Assembly (NCBI GenBank): GCA_030440445.1
Contig: CP098528.1
Span: forward strand, 682,001-746,000
Direction: 5' to 3'
DNA length: 64,000 nucleotides
From: Halomonas sp. KG2
GTDB taxonomy: Bacteria; Pseudomonadota; Gammaproteobacteria; Pseudomonadales; Halomonadaceae
Part shown: positions 1-9,941 of the stretch, one piece after another
How positions within the stretch are numbered: the stretch's first letter is position 1
Layout of the letters: each line of letters opens with the position of its first letter
The notes under the pieces: generated by a model
What the model saw: the letters and a program-made list of their open reading frames with translations, nothing else
Database searches by the model: none
What the model was told of the DNA's origin: nothing
Position numbers and translations under genes: made by a program

Positions 1-1126
1 GACAGGCGCTCAGCCCTTCAATAAGCCGATCAATATCGCCTGGAGTGTGGCGGGCACTCAGCGTAATGCGCAGCCGTGCGGCACCATTAGGTACCGTGGG
101 CGGGCGAATCGCCCCGACGTGAATACCCCGTTGGGCGAGTTTAGCCGCCCAGGCCATAGTGCGAGGCTCGTTACCGAGTAACAGCGGTTGAATCGGCGTA
201 TGGGAGTCGGCAAGGGGTAGCCCTAGCGCTTGGACCTGCTGGCGGAAATAGTCAATATGGCGCTGAAGCCGCTGGCGGTGTTCAGGCTCGCGCTGCACGA
301 TAGTCAGCGCTTCCAGGGTCGCTGCGGCAATGCTGGGGGGCTGGGCAGTGGTATAGATATAGCTGCGAGCGAACTGGGTGAGGTGGTCGATCAGCGCAGC
401 GTCACCGGCCACAAACGCGCCAGCGGTGCCCAGTGCTTTACCCAGGGTGCCGACCAAAATAGGCACCGCTTGGCTGTCGAAACCTGCTACACAGCCGCTG
501 CCATTAGTGCCTAACACGCCCAGGCCGTGCGCGTCGTCAACCATTAGCCAGGCGTTGTGTTGCTGGCTGACCTGGGCAAGGGTGGCAATATCAGCAACGT
601 CGCCATCCATGCTGAACACGCCGTCGCTGACCACCAGCTTATGGGCGGCGGAGCTGCGCGCTAACAGGCGTTCAAGATCAGCGCTATTACGGTGATGAAA
701 GCGTCGCGAGCGGGCACCGCTTAGCGTTGCCCCATCGAGCAGCGAGGCATGATTTAAACGGTCTTGAAAAATGGCAGTATTTGAGTCGGCGAGCGCTTGC
801 AACACGCCAAGGTTAGCCATATAGCCGGTGGAAAACAGTAGCGCGCGTTGTCGTCCTGTCCACTCGGCTAGGGCGTCTTCCAGTGCATCGTGGTCTTCCA
901 AGTGGCCGCTGACCAAGTGCGACGCGCCCGCGCCTGCGCCAAAGCGGCGCGCGCCCTCTGCCTGGGCAGTTTGCACACGTGGATCACTCGCCAGCCCGAG
1001 ATAGTCATTGCCAGCAAAGTCCAGCGTGCCAAGGGTATTCACCCGCCGGTGCCGCCAGCGCTGTTGATCAACACGCTGCTGGCGGGCGCTGGCTAGCCGC
1101 TGCTGCCACGCGTCAGACACTGGCAT
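1..1126 (-). CDS. bioF: 8-amino-7-oxononanoate synthase BioF (3' end outside window)
   Basis: PLP-dependent enzyme that condenses pimeloyl-ACP (or CoA) with L-alanine to form 8-amino-7-oxononanoate, the first step of biotin ring assembly in the cytoplasm. About 375 codons are visible. The N-terminal region reads WQQRL...[15 protein letters not shown], the usual BioF opening, and the last visible residues ([21 protein letters not shown]) match the C-terminal end of the family, so only a few residues are missing. The chosen ATG (1124-1126) overlaps the end of bioB by 14 bases, indicating translational coupling in a bioB-bioF operon that probably continues into other bio genes to the left. Identity is secure. 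The exact start is inferred from the BioF-like N terminus. Confidence 0.92.
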   Translation of the reverse strand, partial: MPVSDAWQQRLASARQQRVDQQRWRHRRVNTLGTLDFAGNDYLGLASDPRVQTAQAEGARRFGAGAGASHLVSGHLEDHDALEDALAEWTGRQRALLFSTGYMANLGVLQALADSNTAIFQDRLNHASLLDGATLSGARSRRFHHRNSADLERLLARSSAAHKLVVSDGVFSMDGDVADIATLAQVSQQHNAWLMVDDAHGLGVLGTNGSGCVAGFDSQAVPILVGTLGKALGTAGAFVAGDAALIDHLTQFARSYIYTTAQPPSIAAATLEALTIVQREPEHRQRLQRHIDYFRQQVQALGLPLADSHTPIQPLLLGNEPRTMAWAAKLAQRGIHVGAIRPPTVPNGAARLRITLSARHTPGDIDRLIEGLSAC

Positions 1127-2189
1127 CTACCGCCAGTGCGGCTGCCCGCTCTGCCTGGGCGCGCTGCTGAGCTTGTTGAGTGAGTCGCTCGGTATGAGTG
1201 ACTTCATCTTCGCAGGTATCACGGCGTTCTGGGTGCAGGCCTAATTTGGCAAATAGCGCGCGGTCGCGGTCTGCCTGTGGATTGCCAGTGGTGAGTAGTT
1301 TGTCGCCGTAGAAGATCGAGTTGGCCCCCGCCAAAAAGGCCAGTGCTTGCGTCGACTCGCTCATCTGCTCGCGGCCAGCGGAAAGCCGCACATGGCTTTG
1401 CGGCATCATAATCCGCGCCACCGCGATGGCGCGGATAAACTCAAGCGGGTCTAGATCTTCGATGTTCTCGAGCGGTGTGCCCGGTACCTTAACCAGCATA
1501 TTGATGGGCACGGACTCTGGGTGCGGTGATAACTTGGCCAACTGCTGTAACAGCGCGCTGCGGTCTTGCGCGCCTTCGCCCATGCCTAGAATGCCGCCGG
1601 AGCATACTTTCATGCCCGCTTCACGCACGGTGGCCAGGGTGTCTAGGCGGTCGCTGAAGGTCCGGGTGGTGATGATTTCAGGGTAAAAGTCGGGGGAGGT
1701 ATCCAGGTTATGGTTGTAGTAATCCAACCCGGCAGCCGCCAAACGGCTGGCTTGATCACCGTCGACCATGCCTAGCGTCATACAGGTTTCCAGCCCCAGC
1801 GCTTTTACTTGGCGAACCATCTCTTCGACCAGCAGTAAATCTTTGTCTCGCGGGCTGCGCCATGCCGCGCCCATACAGAAACGGCTAGCGCCGGCTTCTT
1901 TGGCAGCCTTGGCCTGAGCAACGACTTTTTCGATTTCCAGCAGCTTCTCTTTTTCGAGCTGGGTATTGTAGTGACCGGACTGCGGGCAATATTTGCAGTC
2001 TTCTGGGCAAGCTCCCGTTTTAATCGACAGCAGGGTCGAGACCTGCACCGCGTTAGCATCAAAGTGGGCGCGGTGAACTTGCTGAGCTTTAAATAGCAGG
2101 TCGTTAAAGGGCAGCGCGAACAGCGCATTAATCTCTTCCAGCGTCCAGTCGTGGCGCGGGGCGGCGGCATTGAAAGCGGTGGCGGTCAC
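1113..2189 (-). CDS. bioB: Biotin synthase BioB
   Basis: Radical SAM enzyme that inserts sulphur into dethiobiotin to make biotin. The protein has 358 residues, normal for the family. The CxxxCxxC cluster motif is present near residue 62 ([18 protein letters not shown]), ligating the SAM-binding 4Fe-4S cluster, and the Arg/Asn-rich region around [13 protein letters not shown] follows the BioB pattern. The start is GTG, preceded by AAAAGG at good spacing. It is the first gene of the operon; bioF follows with a short overlap. A candidate BirA operator and promoter lie directly upstream, so repression by biotin is likely. Confidence 0.97.
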   Translation of the reverse strand: MTATAFNAAAPRHDWTLEEINALFALPFNDLLFKAQQVHRAHFDANAVQVSTLLSIKTGACPEDCKYCPQSGHYNTQLEKEKLLEIEKVVAQAKAAKEAGASRFCMGAAWRSPRDKDLLLVEEMVRQVKALGLETCMTLGMVDGDQASRLAAAGLDYYNHNLDTSPDFYPEIITTRTFSDRLDTLATVREAGMKVCSGGILGMGEGAQDRSALLQQLAKLSPHPESVPINMLVKVPGTPLENIEDLDPLEFIRAIAVARIMMPQSHVRLSAGREQMSESTQALAFLAGANSIFYGDKLLTTGNPQADRDRALFAKLGLHPERRDTCEDEVTHTERLTQQAQQRAQAERAAALAVDASV

Positions 2190-2222
2190 GGGTAAACCTT
2201 TTTTCTTTTGAAAGTTGACGAG

Positions 2223-2277
2223 ACTCTAGCGGCGTTACGCTTTTGGTGTCAACTATTAGAGTTGTGTTGGTTTACTA
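2223..2277 (-). promoter_or_regulatory. bioB promoter with candidate BirA (biotin repressor) operator
   Basis: On the minus strand a perfect -35 TTGACA (2247-2252) is followed after 18 bases by TAGAGT (2223-2228) as -10. The -35 lies inside an imperfect inverted repeat, GTGTCAACT-N14-GGTTTACTA on the plus strand (2246-2277). It resembles the known bacterial BirA box TTGTAAACC-N14/15-GGTTTACAA; one half matches at 8 of 9 bases and the other at about 6 of 9. Overlap of operator and -35 just upstream of bioB is what biotin repression would need. Binding is inferred. Confidence 0.5.
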
Positions 2278-2336
2278 CGAATGAGTTTAGAGAGCTGGGG
2301 TTCGTCATGGTAGCCGGGCTGCTTTATACTCGGCGC

Positions 2337-2392
2337 CCTTTGTTAACCGTCTTTTGTTAATCGCCCTTTATTAATCGCCCTTTATAAATTGG
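2337..2392. repeat. Four 14-bp tandem units upstream of tapT
   Basis: Four consecutive 14-base units with period 14: CCTTTGTTAACCGT, CTTTTGTTAATCGC, CCTTTATTAATCGC and CCTTTATAAATTGG. The last unit runs into the ribosome binding site (GGAG, 2391-2394) of the next gene. The units are AT-rich and may also contain the promoter. Similar period-14 arrays of unrelated sequence occur elsewhere in the window. Confidence 0.85.
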
Positions 2393-2399
2393 AGCGCGG

Positions 2400-3161
2400 A
2401 TGTCTGACGCTACGTCACAGCCCCCTGAGTCTGCTTCATTGACTGACTACGACCCTGCTACGGGGCATCCGCGTCCACCTCGGCGTGAATTTAAAGCACG
2501 GGGCAGTTTTGTCACACGCTGTGAAGGGTGCAACCTTCCTGAACTCAACTGCCTATGCCCTTACCAAGTGAAGGCCGATAGCACCGCCAAGGTGTGGCTG
2601 TTGACCCACTCTATAGAACACTACAAGCCGACCAATACGGGACGGTTAATTGGTGATGTGCTGACACAAACTCGAGTGTTTACCTGGTACCGCACCGCGC
2701 CGGACGAAGAGTTAGCCGCGCTGCTTGAAGATCCACGCTACGCGCCTTTTGTGATCTTCCCGGATGACCAGCCCGACTACGCGGACCGTGTGGTGGACAT
2801 TAATGCGGTGCACGCTGTGAAGCAGCAGGCGCGTATTCCGGTCTTTGTGATTTTAGATGGCACTTGGCGCCAAGCGCGGCGAATGTTCCGCAAGAGCCCT
2901 TATCTGGATGCACTGCCGGTACTGCCGCTGCGCACTGAGCGGGAAACACGCTATCGGCTACGCAAACCCGCCTCAAAAGCGCACCTGTGTACGGCCGAGG
3001 TTGCCATTGAGCTGCTGCGCCAAAGTGGTGATGAAAATGCCGCTGATGTGCTCGACGATTACTTTGATGTATTTAACGATAGCTATGCCGAGAGCCGCTA
3101 CTATCGCAAAATTGCTGAACCAACCGCCGCCATGCAGCGGTTACTAGATCGAAAGGGTTAG
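2400..3161 (+). CDS. tapT: DTW-domain tRNA-uridine aminocarboxypropyltransferase
   Basis: DTW-domain protein of 253 residues, related to E. coli TapT (YfiP), which transfers the 3-amino-3-carboxypropyl group of SAM to U47 of tRNA (acp3U47). Visible signatures are the Cys cluster CEGCNLPELNCLCPY near residue 41, probably a zinc site, and the DGTW...ARRM segment near residue 150 that gives the domain its name. The start ATG has GGAG nine bases upstream. The stop codon overlaps the stop of the convergent DMT transporter by four bases. The family is secure; the exact position modified in tRNA is inferred from the family. Confidence 0.88.
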   Translation: MSDATSQPPESASLTDYDPATGHPRPPRREFKARGSFVTRCEGCNLPELNCLCPYQVKADSTAKVWLLTHSIEHYKPTNTGRLIGDVLTQTRVFTWYRTAPDEELAALLEDPRYAPFVIFPDDQPDYADRVVDINAVHAVKQQARIPVFVILDGTWRQARRMFRKSPYLDALPVLPLRTERETRYRLRKPASKAHLCTAEVAIELLRQSGDENAADVLDDYFDVFNDSYAESRYYRKIAEPTAAMQRLLDRKG

Positions 3162-4063
3162 CGCTGAGCACCTGGTAGCCAGCGAAGCATCACTTTACGT
3201 ACCCAGTACCAGCGGTTAATCAATAGGGCGGTAAAAATCAGGCTACAGCCAAGCAGCTGTAGCAGGGTCATTGTTTCGCCAAACCACCAGGCGGCGAATA
3301 GGGCAGTCCACACCGCTTCAAGCATTAAGATAACCGCCGCGTGGCTAGGCGTGGTCATGCCCTGGGCTTTGATTTGCAGGAAGAAGCGCAGCGAGCTTGC
3401 TAGCAGCACGCTGGCTATAAACCAGCCCAGAATTGAGGGGCTAAGCGCGAGCGGTTGATCCTCGACGGCCAAGGATAAGCAGGTCAGCACGCTGCCCACC
3501 GAGAGCAACTGTAGTGTGGTGAGCGGTAGCGCGGGCACGTTGCGCACCACGCGGGTGTTGACGTTGATCAATAGCGCGAAGCAGAGCGCCGCGCAGACCA
3601 TCAGCAGTTGACTCGCTTCTACTTTGAACCCTGCGTTTAGCGACAGGAGGGCAAAGCCCAGTAGCGCTACCGGCAGGGCAATCCAGGTAGAGCGTGGCGG
3701 ACGGTCGCCAAACAGCAACCGTGCTACAACGGGTACCAGCAAAATCCCCAAGCTGTTGATAAACGCGCTTTCACCCAGGTGGTCAGAGTAATTTAACCCC
3801 ATAATCCAGAAAGCTATCGCGGCGCTGAACAAAAAGCCTACCAGTACGCCGCGCCTTATCCTACGCGCGGGTAAGCGCCTTAGAGCAGGCCAGGCGAAGG
3901 GTAGGAGTATCAGCCCTGCCAGCAAAAAGCGCGTACCAATAAACAGTAACGGCGGCATGCCCGCTAACGCTTCTTTAGAAAAAATCCATCCGCCAGCGGC
4001 TACCACCGTTACCAGCAATAGCAATGCATCGGCTTGCCATGGCGCTTGCTTGATCGTGCTCAC
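3158..4063 (-). CDS. DMT-superfamily (EamA) transporter
   Basis: Integral membrane protein of 301 residues with about ten hydrophobic segments arranged as two EamA halves, typical of drug/metabolite transporters that export amino acids or related metabolites. The first half begins LLLLVTVVAAGGWIFSKEAL; the second contains HAAVILMLEAVWTALFAAWWFGE, the conserved end-of-repeat signature. The start is GTG and overlaps the stop of the upstream TraB-family gene (GTGA), so the two are translationally coupled. The substrate cannot be told from sequence. Confidence 0.85.
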   Translation of the reverse strand: MSTIKQAPWQADALLLLVTVVAAGGWIFSKEALAGMPPLLFIGTRFLLAGLILLPFAWPALRRLPARRIRRGVLVGFLFSAAIAFWIMGLNYSDHLGESAFINSLGILLVPVVARLLFGDRPPRSTWIALPVALLGFALLSLNAGFKVEASQLLMVCAALCFALLINVNTRVVRNVPALPLTTLQLLSVGSVLTCLSLAVEDQPLALSPSILGWFIASVLLASSLRFFLQIKAQGMTTPSHAAVILMLEAVWTALFAAWWFGETMTLLQLLGCSLIFTALLINRWYWVRKVMLRWLPGAQR

Positions 4064-5313
4064 GCAGTGCCGCTACCGAACAGTGCACCGGCAATCCTAA
4101 AGCCTGCTACCCAGGTACCCACCGCAGAGCCTAATGTTGCCAAAATAAACACCAGCAGCGTGCGTGAGACGCGATTTTTCCACCAACCTTTGAGCTCGGT
4201 GACATCATGGCGTAGTGTCGAAAAGTCGCGCACCTTCGGTTTGCGCATATAGAGTTCGACCCCCGCAGCGACAAAGCCTGCACCAATGGTGGGGTTAAGC
4301 GAGGTCAGTGGGGCGGCAAAGAAGGTGGCAATCACCGTCACAGGGTGCGCAAGTGCCGCTATCGTTGCGCCGCCGGATAAAATGCCATTGATTAAAAACC
4401 ACTCAATGACCAACTGCCAGCCAAGCTCAGTATTGCGCGAAAAGCCGATCACAAAACCGGTGATAACCAGCGCGGTAATCAACCAAGGGGCTGCTTTCCA
4501 GAGTTTAGACGGTGGTGGCGTTGCCTCCAGCGATTCACGCTCTGTGGTAGGGTTTTCGGGAAGCGGTGCTTCCAGGTGTTCACCGGTGCCTTTTAAATGC
4601 CCAGCACCCAGCACCACTAACACGTTTTGGTAGCGCCCAGGCGGCGCTTCTTCAGCTAAGCGCAGTGCCATATAGCGGTCGCGTTCGCGAATAAGCGGGG
4701 TATAGAGCGCTTCTGATTCGGCAGCAAATTCGCTGAAAGTAGCTTCCAGCATATCGCCTTCTTTGAGCTTTTCGATGTCCTCTTTGGAAACATCCTGGCG
4801 CGACATGACGCTGCCAATGAGTCCCGAAAATAGCGAGAAGCGTTGCCACCAGGGGACATTGCGATAAATGCGTTTTAATGTAATGCCAACGTCACGATCG
4901 ACCAACATTAAAGGCAGTTTGCGGGTACGGCACTCTTCTACTGCTGCACGCATTTCAGCGCCAGGCTGAATACCTGACTGCTCAGCAATCCGTTGCTGAA
5001 ACGCACCAAGCGCCAGGCTTGCCGCTACCATGCCTGCCTTGCCCTGTTTAAATACCTGAAAAAGATCCTGTTCCCCCATGGCGTCGGGGTTATCCATGCT
5101 GTGATGACGTGCGTCGCATAGCTCAATGGCAACGGCATCGAAAGTGCCACTGTTGATTAATTGGCGAACGTCATCGGCACTTTCGGCAGAGACGTGAGCG
5201 GTGCCGAGCAGGGTGTAACGGGTGCCGCCAACGGTGACGGTTTTTAACGGGCCGCTGGTCTTAGGCTGCGCGTTGGGTTCTTGCGCCAGCGGTGTTGTAT
5301 CGTCATGGATCAT
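4060..5313 (-). CDS. TraB/PrgY-family membrane protein
   Basis: Protein of 417 residues of the TraB (pheromone shutdown, Tiki-like) family. The N-terminal cytosolic-type domain carries the paired family motifs GTAHVS (near residue 37) and GAGHLKG (near residue 237), likely metal-binding in the related Tiki proteases. The C-terminal third (from about residue 275) holds several membrane segments, including WLITALVITGFVIGFS and FLINGILSGGATIAALAHP. It lies between trkH and the DMT transporter in a tightly packed minus-strand run. Its physiological role in this type of organism is unknown. Confidence 0.85.
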   Translation of the reverse strand: MIHDDTTPLAQEPNAQPKTSGPLKTVTVGGTRYTLLGTAHVSAESADDVRQLINSGTFDAVAIELCDARHHSMDNPDAMGEQDLFQVFKQGKAGMVAASLALGAFQQRIAEQSGIQPGAEMRAAVEECRTRKLPLMLVDRDVGITLKRIYRNVPWWQRFSLFSGLIGSVMSRQDVSKEDIEKLKEGDMLEATFSEFAAESEALYTPLIRERDRYMALRLAEEAPPGRYQNVLVVLGAGHLKGTGEHLEAPLPENPTTERESLEATPPPSKLWKAAPWLITALVITGFVIGFSRNTELGWQLVIEWFLINGILSGGATIAALAHPVTVIATFFAAPLTSLNPTIGAGFVAAGVELYMRKPKVRDFSTLRHDVTELKGWWKNRVSRTLLVFILATLGSAVGTWVAGFRIAGALFGSGTA

Positions 5314-5352
5314 TAATGTGTCTCAATTTGAATAGAAAGCATTGATACGTGT

Positions 5353-6801
5353 TTAACGACGCCAGAAGGCGGGTGTAAATAGCACAAGTACCGTGAAAAT
5401 TTCCAAGCGGCCCAGCAGCATCGCTAGCACCAAAATCCACTTGGCTAGACTGGGCAAGTCGCCGTAATGGCTGCTAGCTTCGCCCAATGCTGGGCCTAAA
5501 TTATTTAGTGCAGAGCCAACAGTTGACCAAGCGGTAACTTGGTCAACACCGGTGGCCATAACGCCCACCAGCATCAAGAAAAATAGCATGACGTAGGCTG
5601 AGAAAAAGCCCCATACCGCCTGGGCGATGCTGTCGGGAACACTAACTTTGCCCACTTTAACGGCAATCACTGCGTTGGGGTGAATAAGGCGCATGACTTC
5701 ACGCATACCCTGCTTCAAGATCAGAATAATGCGGATTACTTTCATGCCGCCCGCCGTCGATCCGGAACAACCACCTACAAAGGCGGCAACAAATAACAGA
5801 AACGGTAACGCACCCGGCCAGCCTGAAAAGTCGGCAACTGCAAAGCCCGCAGTGGTGGCGACAGAGACGACTTCAAATAGCGCGTGTCGCAGACCTTCAA
5901 CATCGTCGTAGGTGTCCGTGAGCCACAAAGTAATCACGGTGATCGTGGTTAACCCAGCAAGAAAGATCATTAAAAAGCGCGCTTCAGGATCCTGAAAGTA
6001 GTGCAGCAGACGCTTTTCACGCCAAGCAATAAAGTGCAGGCTAAAGCTGAAGGCTGAGATCAGCATAAAGCCAACGCAAATCAGCTCAATGGCGGCACTG
6101 TCAAAATAGCCGATGCTGGCATCATAGGTCGAAAATCCACCAATCGCGACGGTCGAAAAGCTGTGTCCCAAGGCATCGAACCAGCTCATCCCCGCCAACA
6201 TGTAAGCGACCATACAGGCCAGCGTTAGCGTTGCGTAGATGTACCATAGTGCTTTAGCGGTTTCGGTAATTCGCGGCGTCAGCTTTGAATCCTTTAACGG
6301 CCCAGGAATTTCAGTACGGTACAGGGCCATTCCCCCGACACCCAAGGTGGGCAAAATGGCCACCGCTAACACTACAATCCCCATGCCGCCTAACCACTGC
6401 AACTGCTGGCGATAGTAAAGGATGGATTCTGGCAGAAAATCGATGCCAGTAATGACGGTTGCACCGGTCGTGGTTAGCCCAGAAAACGATTCAAATACCG
6501 CATCGGTGACACCGAGCGAGCCTTCACCAAACAGCATCAGTGGTAGCGAGCCGAAGAGTGCCAGTACGGTCCAAAACATGGCCGCAATAATAAAACCGTC
6601 GCGAATCCGTAGCTCTTTATGGGCGCGGCGATTGGGTAGGAAAAGCAGTAAGCCCGTAATCACTGAAATGGCGATGCCGCTCATGAAAGCGTGCCAAACA
6701 CCGTCGCGAAACCAAAGCGATATCAGCATGGGTGGCAACATGGTGAGGCTGAATAGCATCAACAGTAGCCCTAAAATGCGTAGTATGACCCGCAAACTCA
6801 T
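5353..6801 (-). CDS. trkH: Trk system potassium uptake membrane protein TrkH
   Basis: Channel-like K+ translocating subunit of the Trk system, 482 residues, the usual TrkH length. Pore-loop signatures are visible as FSGLTTTGATVITGID, FSTVAIGGFSTYD, VVSVATTAGFAVADF and STVGSALNNLGPALG, giving the four K+-selectivity repeats. It needs the NAD-binding regulator TrkA, encoded immediately upstream with a 63-base gap. In a halophile-like organism Trk is central to osmotic adjustment. The gene appears to belong to the def-to-DMT minus-strand block. Confidence 0.96.
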   Translation of the reverse strand: MSLRVILRILGLLLMLFSLTMLPPMLISLWFRDGVWHAFMSGIAISVITGLLLFLPNRRAHKELRIRDGFIIAAMFWTVLALFGSLPLMLFGEGSLGVTDAVFESFSGLTTTGATVITGIDFLPESILYYRQQLQWLGGMGIVVLAVAILPTLGVGGMALYRTEIPGPLKDSKLTPRITETAKALWYIYATLTLACMVAYMLAGMSWFDALGHSFSTVAIGGFSTYDASIGYFDSAAIELICVGFMLISAFSFSLHFIAWREKRLLHYFQDPEARFLMIFLAGLTTITVITLWLTDTYDDVEGLRHALFEVVSVATTAGFAVADFSGWPGALPFLLFVAAFVGGCSGSTAGGMKVIRIILILKQGMREVMRLIHPNAVIAVKVGKVSVPDSIAQAVWGFFSAYVMLFFLMLVGVMATGVDQVTAWSTVGSALNNLGPALGEASSHYGDLPSLAKWILVLAMLLGRLEIFTVLVLFTPAFWRR

Positions 6802-6842
6802 AGCAGTGGTTGCCTCATAGCGGTGGCCTGTTTTCTTGAAGA

Positions 6843-6871
6843 GCGTTGCCTAGAAGGCCATTGCCTAGAAG
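6843..6871. repeat. Two 15-bp tandem units between trkA and trkH
   Basis: A 13-base core, GTTGCCTAGAAG with flanking base, recurs as ATTGCCTAGAAG with a 15-base period (6843-6856 and 6857-6871). The second copy runs into the trkA stop codon (CTA on the plus strand, 6865-6867). It is the smallest member of the window's set of short tandem repeats at gene boundaries. Confidence 0.7.
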
Positions 6872-8238
6872 AACGTTAATCCCACTTGGAACAGCCGCTC
6901 CACGTCACGAATGCGCCGCTTATCAATCACGAACAGAATGACGTGGTCGCCGCTCTCTACCATCACATCCCCATGGCCGATCATGACCTCTTTGCCGCGC
7001 ACAATGGCACCAATGGTGGTGCCTTCAGGCAGATTGATCTCAGCTATAGTCCGGCCCACCACTTTGGACGACTGCTTATCACCGTGGGCGATCGCCTCGA
7101 TGGCTTCCGCAGCACCACGGCGCAGTGAGTGTACGTTGACAATATCGCCCCGGCGGACGTGGGTAAGCAGGCTGCCGATGGTCGCTTGCTGAGGTGAAAT
7201 GGCGATATCGATTTCGCCCCCCTGAACCAAGTCCACGTAGGCAGCGTTGTTAATCAGCGTCAGTACCTTCTTGGCGCCCAAGCGTTTGGCCAGCAGCGAC
7301 GACATAATATTGACCTCGTCGTCGTTGGTCAGGGCACAAAAGATATCGCAGTCTTCAATGTTCTCCTCTTCCAGCAGCCGCTTGCTGGTGGCGCTGCCGT
7401 GGAGTACCACCGTTCGGTCAAGCCGCTCGGAAAGCGCAGTACAGCGCTCTAAACTGTGCTCGATAATCTTAACTTGGTGGCTGTGCTCCAAGTGCTCGGC
7501 CAAGCGTTCACCGATATTGCCCCCACCGGCAATCACCACCCGTCGGAAATCCCGTTCAACGCGGCGTAGTTCGCTCATTACCGCGCGAATATCACGCCGT
7601 GCGGCCAGGAAAAACACCTCGTCGTCGGCTTCAATCACCGTATCGCCACGGGGAATAATCGGTCGGTTGCGGCGATAAATGGCTGCGACGCGTGTTTCCA
7701 CATTGGGCATATGCTCGGCGAGAAAGGCTAAATCCTGTCCCACCAGTGGGCCACCGTAGAACGCCTTGACCGCCACCAGCTGCACCAAACCACCGGCAAA
7801 CTCCAACACCTGCAGCGCACCGGGGTGCTCAATCAGGCGGCGAACATGATCCGTGACCACTTGTTCAGGGCTGATCAGTACATCAATAGGAATCGCTTCG
7901 TGGGCAAACAACCCCTTACGGGTGAGGTAGGCGGTTGAGCGTACGCGGGCAATTTTAGTAGGCGTGCGAAACAGCGTATGGGCGACTTGGCAGGCGATCA
8001 TATTGATTTCATCGGTGTTGGTCACCGCAATCAACATATCGGCGTCTTCACAGCCTGCCTGACGCAGCACAATGGGATACGAAGCCGCGCCCGTCACGGT
8101 GCGAATATCCAGCTTGGTGTGCAGTTCGCGCAGTTTCGCGCCGTCGGTATCGACGACGGTAATATCGTTTTCCTCGCGGGCGAGGTGCTCCGCTAAGGTG
8201 CCGCCGACCTGGCCGGCGCCGAGAATGATGATTTTCAT
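6865..8238 (-). CDS. trkA: Trk system potassium uptake regulatory protein TrkA
   Basis: Cytosolic, peripheral membrane regulator of TrkH, 457 residues. It has two tandem RCK units: an N-terminal NAD-binding Rossmann fold ([20 protein letters not shown]) with its RCK-C lobe, then a second fold ([20 protein letters not shown], near residue 233) with another RCK-C lobe. The start at 8238 is chosen because homologues begin MKIIILGAG; the reading frame is open 21 codons further upstream, but that extension looks spurious. It is followed by trkH, giving a trkA-trkH pair. Confidence 0.95.
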   Translation of the reverse strand: MKIIILGAGQVGGTLAEHLAREENDITVVDTDGAKLRELHTKLDIRTVTGAASYPIVLRQAGCEDADMLIAVTNTDEINMIACQVAHTLFRTPTKIARVRSTAYLTRKGLFAHEAIPIDVLISPEQVVTDHVRRLIEHPGALQVLEFAGGLVQLVAVKAFYGGPLVGQDLAFLAEHMPNVETRVAAIYRRNRPIIPRGDTVIEADDEVFFLAARRDIRAVMSELRRVERDFRRVVIAGGGNIGERLAEHLEHSHQVKIIEHSLERCTALSERLDRTVVLHGSATSKRLLEEENIEDCDIFCALTNDDEVNIMSSLLAKRLGAKKVLTLINNAAYVDLVQGGEIDIAISPQQATIGSLLTHVRRGDIVNVHSLRRGAAEAIEAIAHGDKQSSKVVGRTIAEINLPEGTTIGAIVRGKEVMIGHGDVMVESGDHVILFVIDKRRIRDVERLFQVGLTFF

Positions 8239-8351
8239 TGCTAAGCATCGGTTCCGTTGTAAGCGCCAGCGCGTTCTCGGCAAGAGATATATGCGCTGCA
8301 ATAAAGACGGCGGCCAGTGTAAACCAGCCGCCGTTGAAAAGCAGGTCGGGA

Positions 8352-8558
8352 TTACTCGAGTGTGAAGCCAACTTTTATCGTGACCTGCCAGTGAGCGATA
8401 CGGCCGTCCTCAATATGGCCACGAGTGTCGGTGACTTCGAACCAGCGCAAGTTATGAATGGTTTCTGATGCTTTGGCGAGGGCACTTTGCACAGCGTCTT
8501 CAATTCCCTTTTCAGAAGAACCGGTTAGCTCGATATGCTTATAAGTGTGAGTACTCAT
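8352..8558 (-). CDS. Dodecin (flavin-binding small protein)
   Basis: Sixty-eight residue protein of the dodecin family, small dodecameric shells that bind flavins and often store or sequester FMN/riboflavin. Recognisable features are the N-terminal VYKHIEL-type strand (here [10 protein letters not shown]), the helix [24 protein letters not shown] and the C-terminal [22 protein letters not shown], with the conserved Trp of the flavin site. The ATG has GGAGAC upstream. It sits between rsmB and trkA, an insertion into an otherwise classical def-fmt-rsmB-trkA order. Confidence 0.93.
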   Translation of the reverse strand: MSTHTYKHIELTGSSEKGIEDAVQSALAKASETIHNLRWFEVTDTRGHIEDGRIAHWQVTIKVGFTLE

Positions 8559-8606
8559 AGTGTCTCCATCCTTGTCATCGGTTCACCGCCCTGGTAGGGC
8601 AGTATA

Positions 8607-9941
8607 TTAAGCAGTACGCTTCTCTAGTCTGGCATAAAAAAAGCCATCATGACTGCTTTGCGCGGGAAACAGTTGACGTCCTTGGCCACTTGGTTCGCCC
8701 CAGGCTACGTCATTTGGCGTGGTGACTTCTGCATCGGGCGTGCGGTCAAGAAAGGCATTGATTTGCTCAGCGTTTTCCTCGGGCAGCACTGAACAGGTGG
8801 CGTATAGCAAGGTGCCGCCTGGGCGAAGTAGTGACCAAAGGTTATCCAGCAGTTGGCGCTGTAGCTTAGCGAGCTGGCGAATATCCTCTTTACGGCGCAG
8901 TTTTTTAATGTCGGGGTGACGACGAATAACGCCTGTGCCAGAACAGGGCGCATCAAGCAAAATCGCGTCGAAAGGCGCGCCATTCCACCAGTCTTGCTGG
9001 GTAGCATCAGCGTGCTGCAGTTCCGCCGTTAAGCCTAGGCGGTTCAGTGTATCGTCTACACGCCCTAAGCGCTGGTTGTCGCTATCAATGGCCGTCAGAG
9101 CAATATCAAACTGCTCTAATAGGTGGGCAGTTTTACCGCCAGGTGCACAGCAAGCATCGAGAACGTGAGCGCCTGGGCGGGGGGCTAATGCAGGCCCTAA
9201 CAGGGCGGCGGAGAGCTGAGCGGCTTCGTCTTGGACGCTGACATGACCTTCTTCAAAGCCGGGAAGTATGGTGACATCACAGGGTGCATCCAAGGTAATG
9301 CCATCCGGCGCATGTAGGCATAGGTGCCCACTTAATCCCTGCTCGGTCAACTGTTGTAAATAGGCTTCACGGTCGTTGTGGTGCTGATTGACTCTCAGCG
9401 TCATGGGGCCTGGTTCATTGTTCGCTGCGGCAATGGCGCGCCACTGTTCAGGCCAAGCGCTGCGCAACGCATTAAGCAGCCAGGGCGGGTGCTCCAGGGC
9501 AACGCTCTCATCTAGGTCAACAGCGGCTTGAAGCTCTTCGGATTCACGCTGGAGGCGGCGCAGGCAGCCGTTAAGCACTCGGGTGGCCCACTCTTTGCCT
9601 AGCAGGCGAGCGGCGCCAGCGGTTTCGCCAACCGCCGCGTGGGCCGGAATACGCATATAAAGCAGCTGGTAGATTCCTACCAGTAACAAGGCGTGAACAT
9701 CGCTATCGCGCTTTTTAAAAGGCTGCTTGAGCAGTGCGCCAGCCAATGCTTCCAGGCGCGGTAAGCGTCGGCAAGTACCGTAACACAGCTCTTTTAACAG
9801 GCTGCGGTCGCGGGCAATCACGCTGTGCTCATCTAGCCCGGCTAGCGAGCCTTGGTCAGTCAAAACAGGGACTAGCGCACGGGCGGCCGCGGCGCGAACT
9901 TCCTGGCCGCTGCCGCCTTTGGGTGGGCGATTCTGGCTCAT
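8607..9941 (-). CDS. rsmB: 16S rRNA (cytosine-967-C5) methyltransferase RsmB
   Basis: SAM-dependent methyltransferase that makes m5C967 in 16S rRNA, 444 residues. The N-terminal third resembles NusB (AAARALVPVLTDQGSL...RLPRLEALAGALL). The catalytic domain has the SAM loop DACCAPGGKTAHLLE, the motif IV cysteine in LDAPCSGTGVIRRHPDIK and the motif VI cysteine in LLYATCSVLPEENAEQ. Its start overlaps the fmt stop by four bases (ATGA), so the genes are coupled. Confidence 0.96.
   Translation of the reverse strand: MSQNRPPKGGSGQEVRAAAARALVPVLTDQGSLAGLDEHSVIARDRSLLKELCYGTCRRLPRLEALAGALLKQPFKKRDSDVHALLLVGIYQLLYMRIPAHAAVGETAGAARLLGKEWATRVLNGCLRRLQRESEELQAAVDLDESVALEHPPWLLNALRSAWPEQWRAIAAANNEPGPMTLRVNQHHNDREAYLQQLTEQGLSGHLCLHAPDGITLDAPCDVTILPGFEEGHVSVQDEAAQLSAALLGPALAPRPGAHVLDACCAPGGKTAHLLEQFDIALTAIDSDNQRLGRVDDTLNRLGLTAELQHADATQQDWWNGAPFDAILLDAPCSGTGVIRRHPDIKKLRRKEDIRQLAKLQRQLLDNLWSLLRPGGTLLYATCSVLPEENAEQINAFLDRTPDAEVTTPNDVAWGEPSGQGRQLFPAQSSHDGFFYARLEKRTA

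Noticed and set aside
8588..8600. Hairpin GCCCT-GGT-AGGGC between rsmB and dodecin genes as terminator
   Set aside because: Stem of five pairs without a T-run is too weak to support a call.
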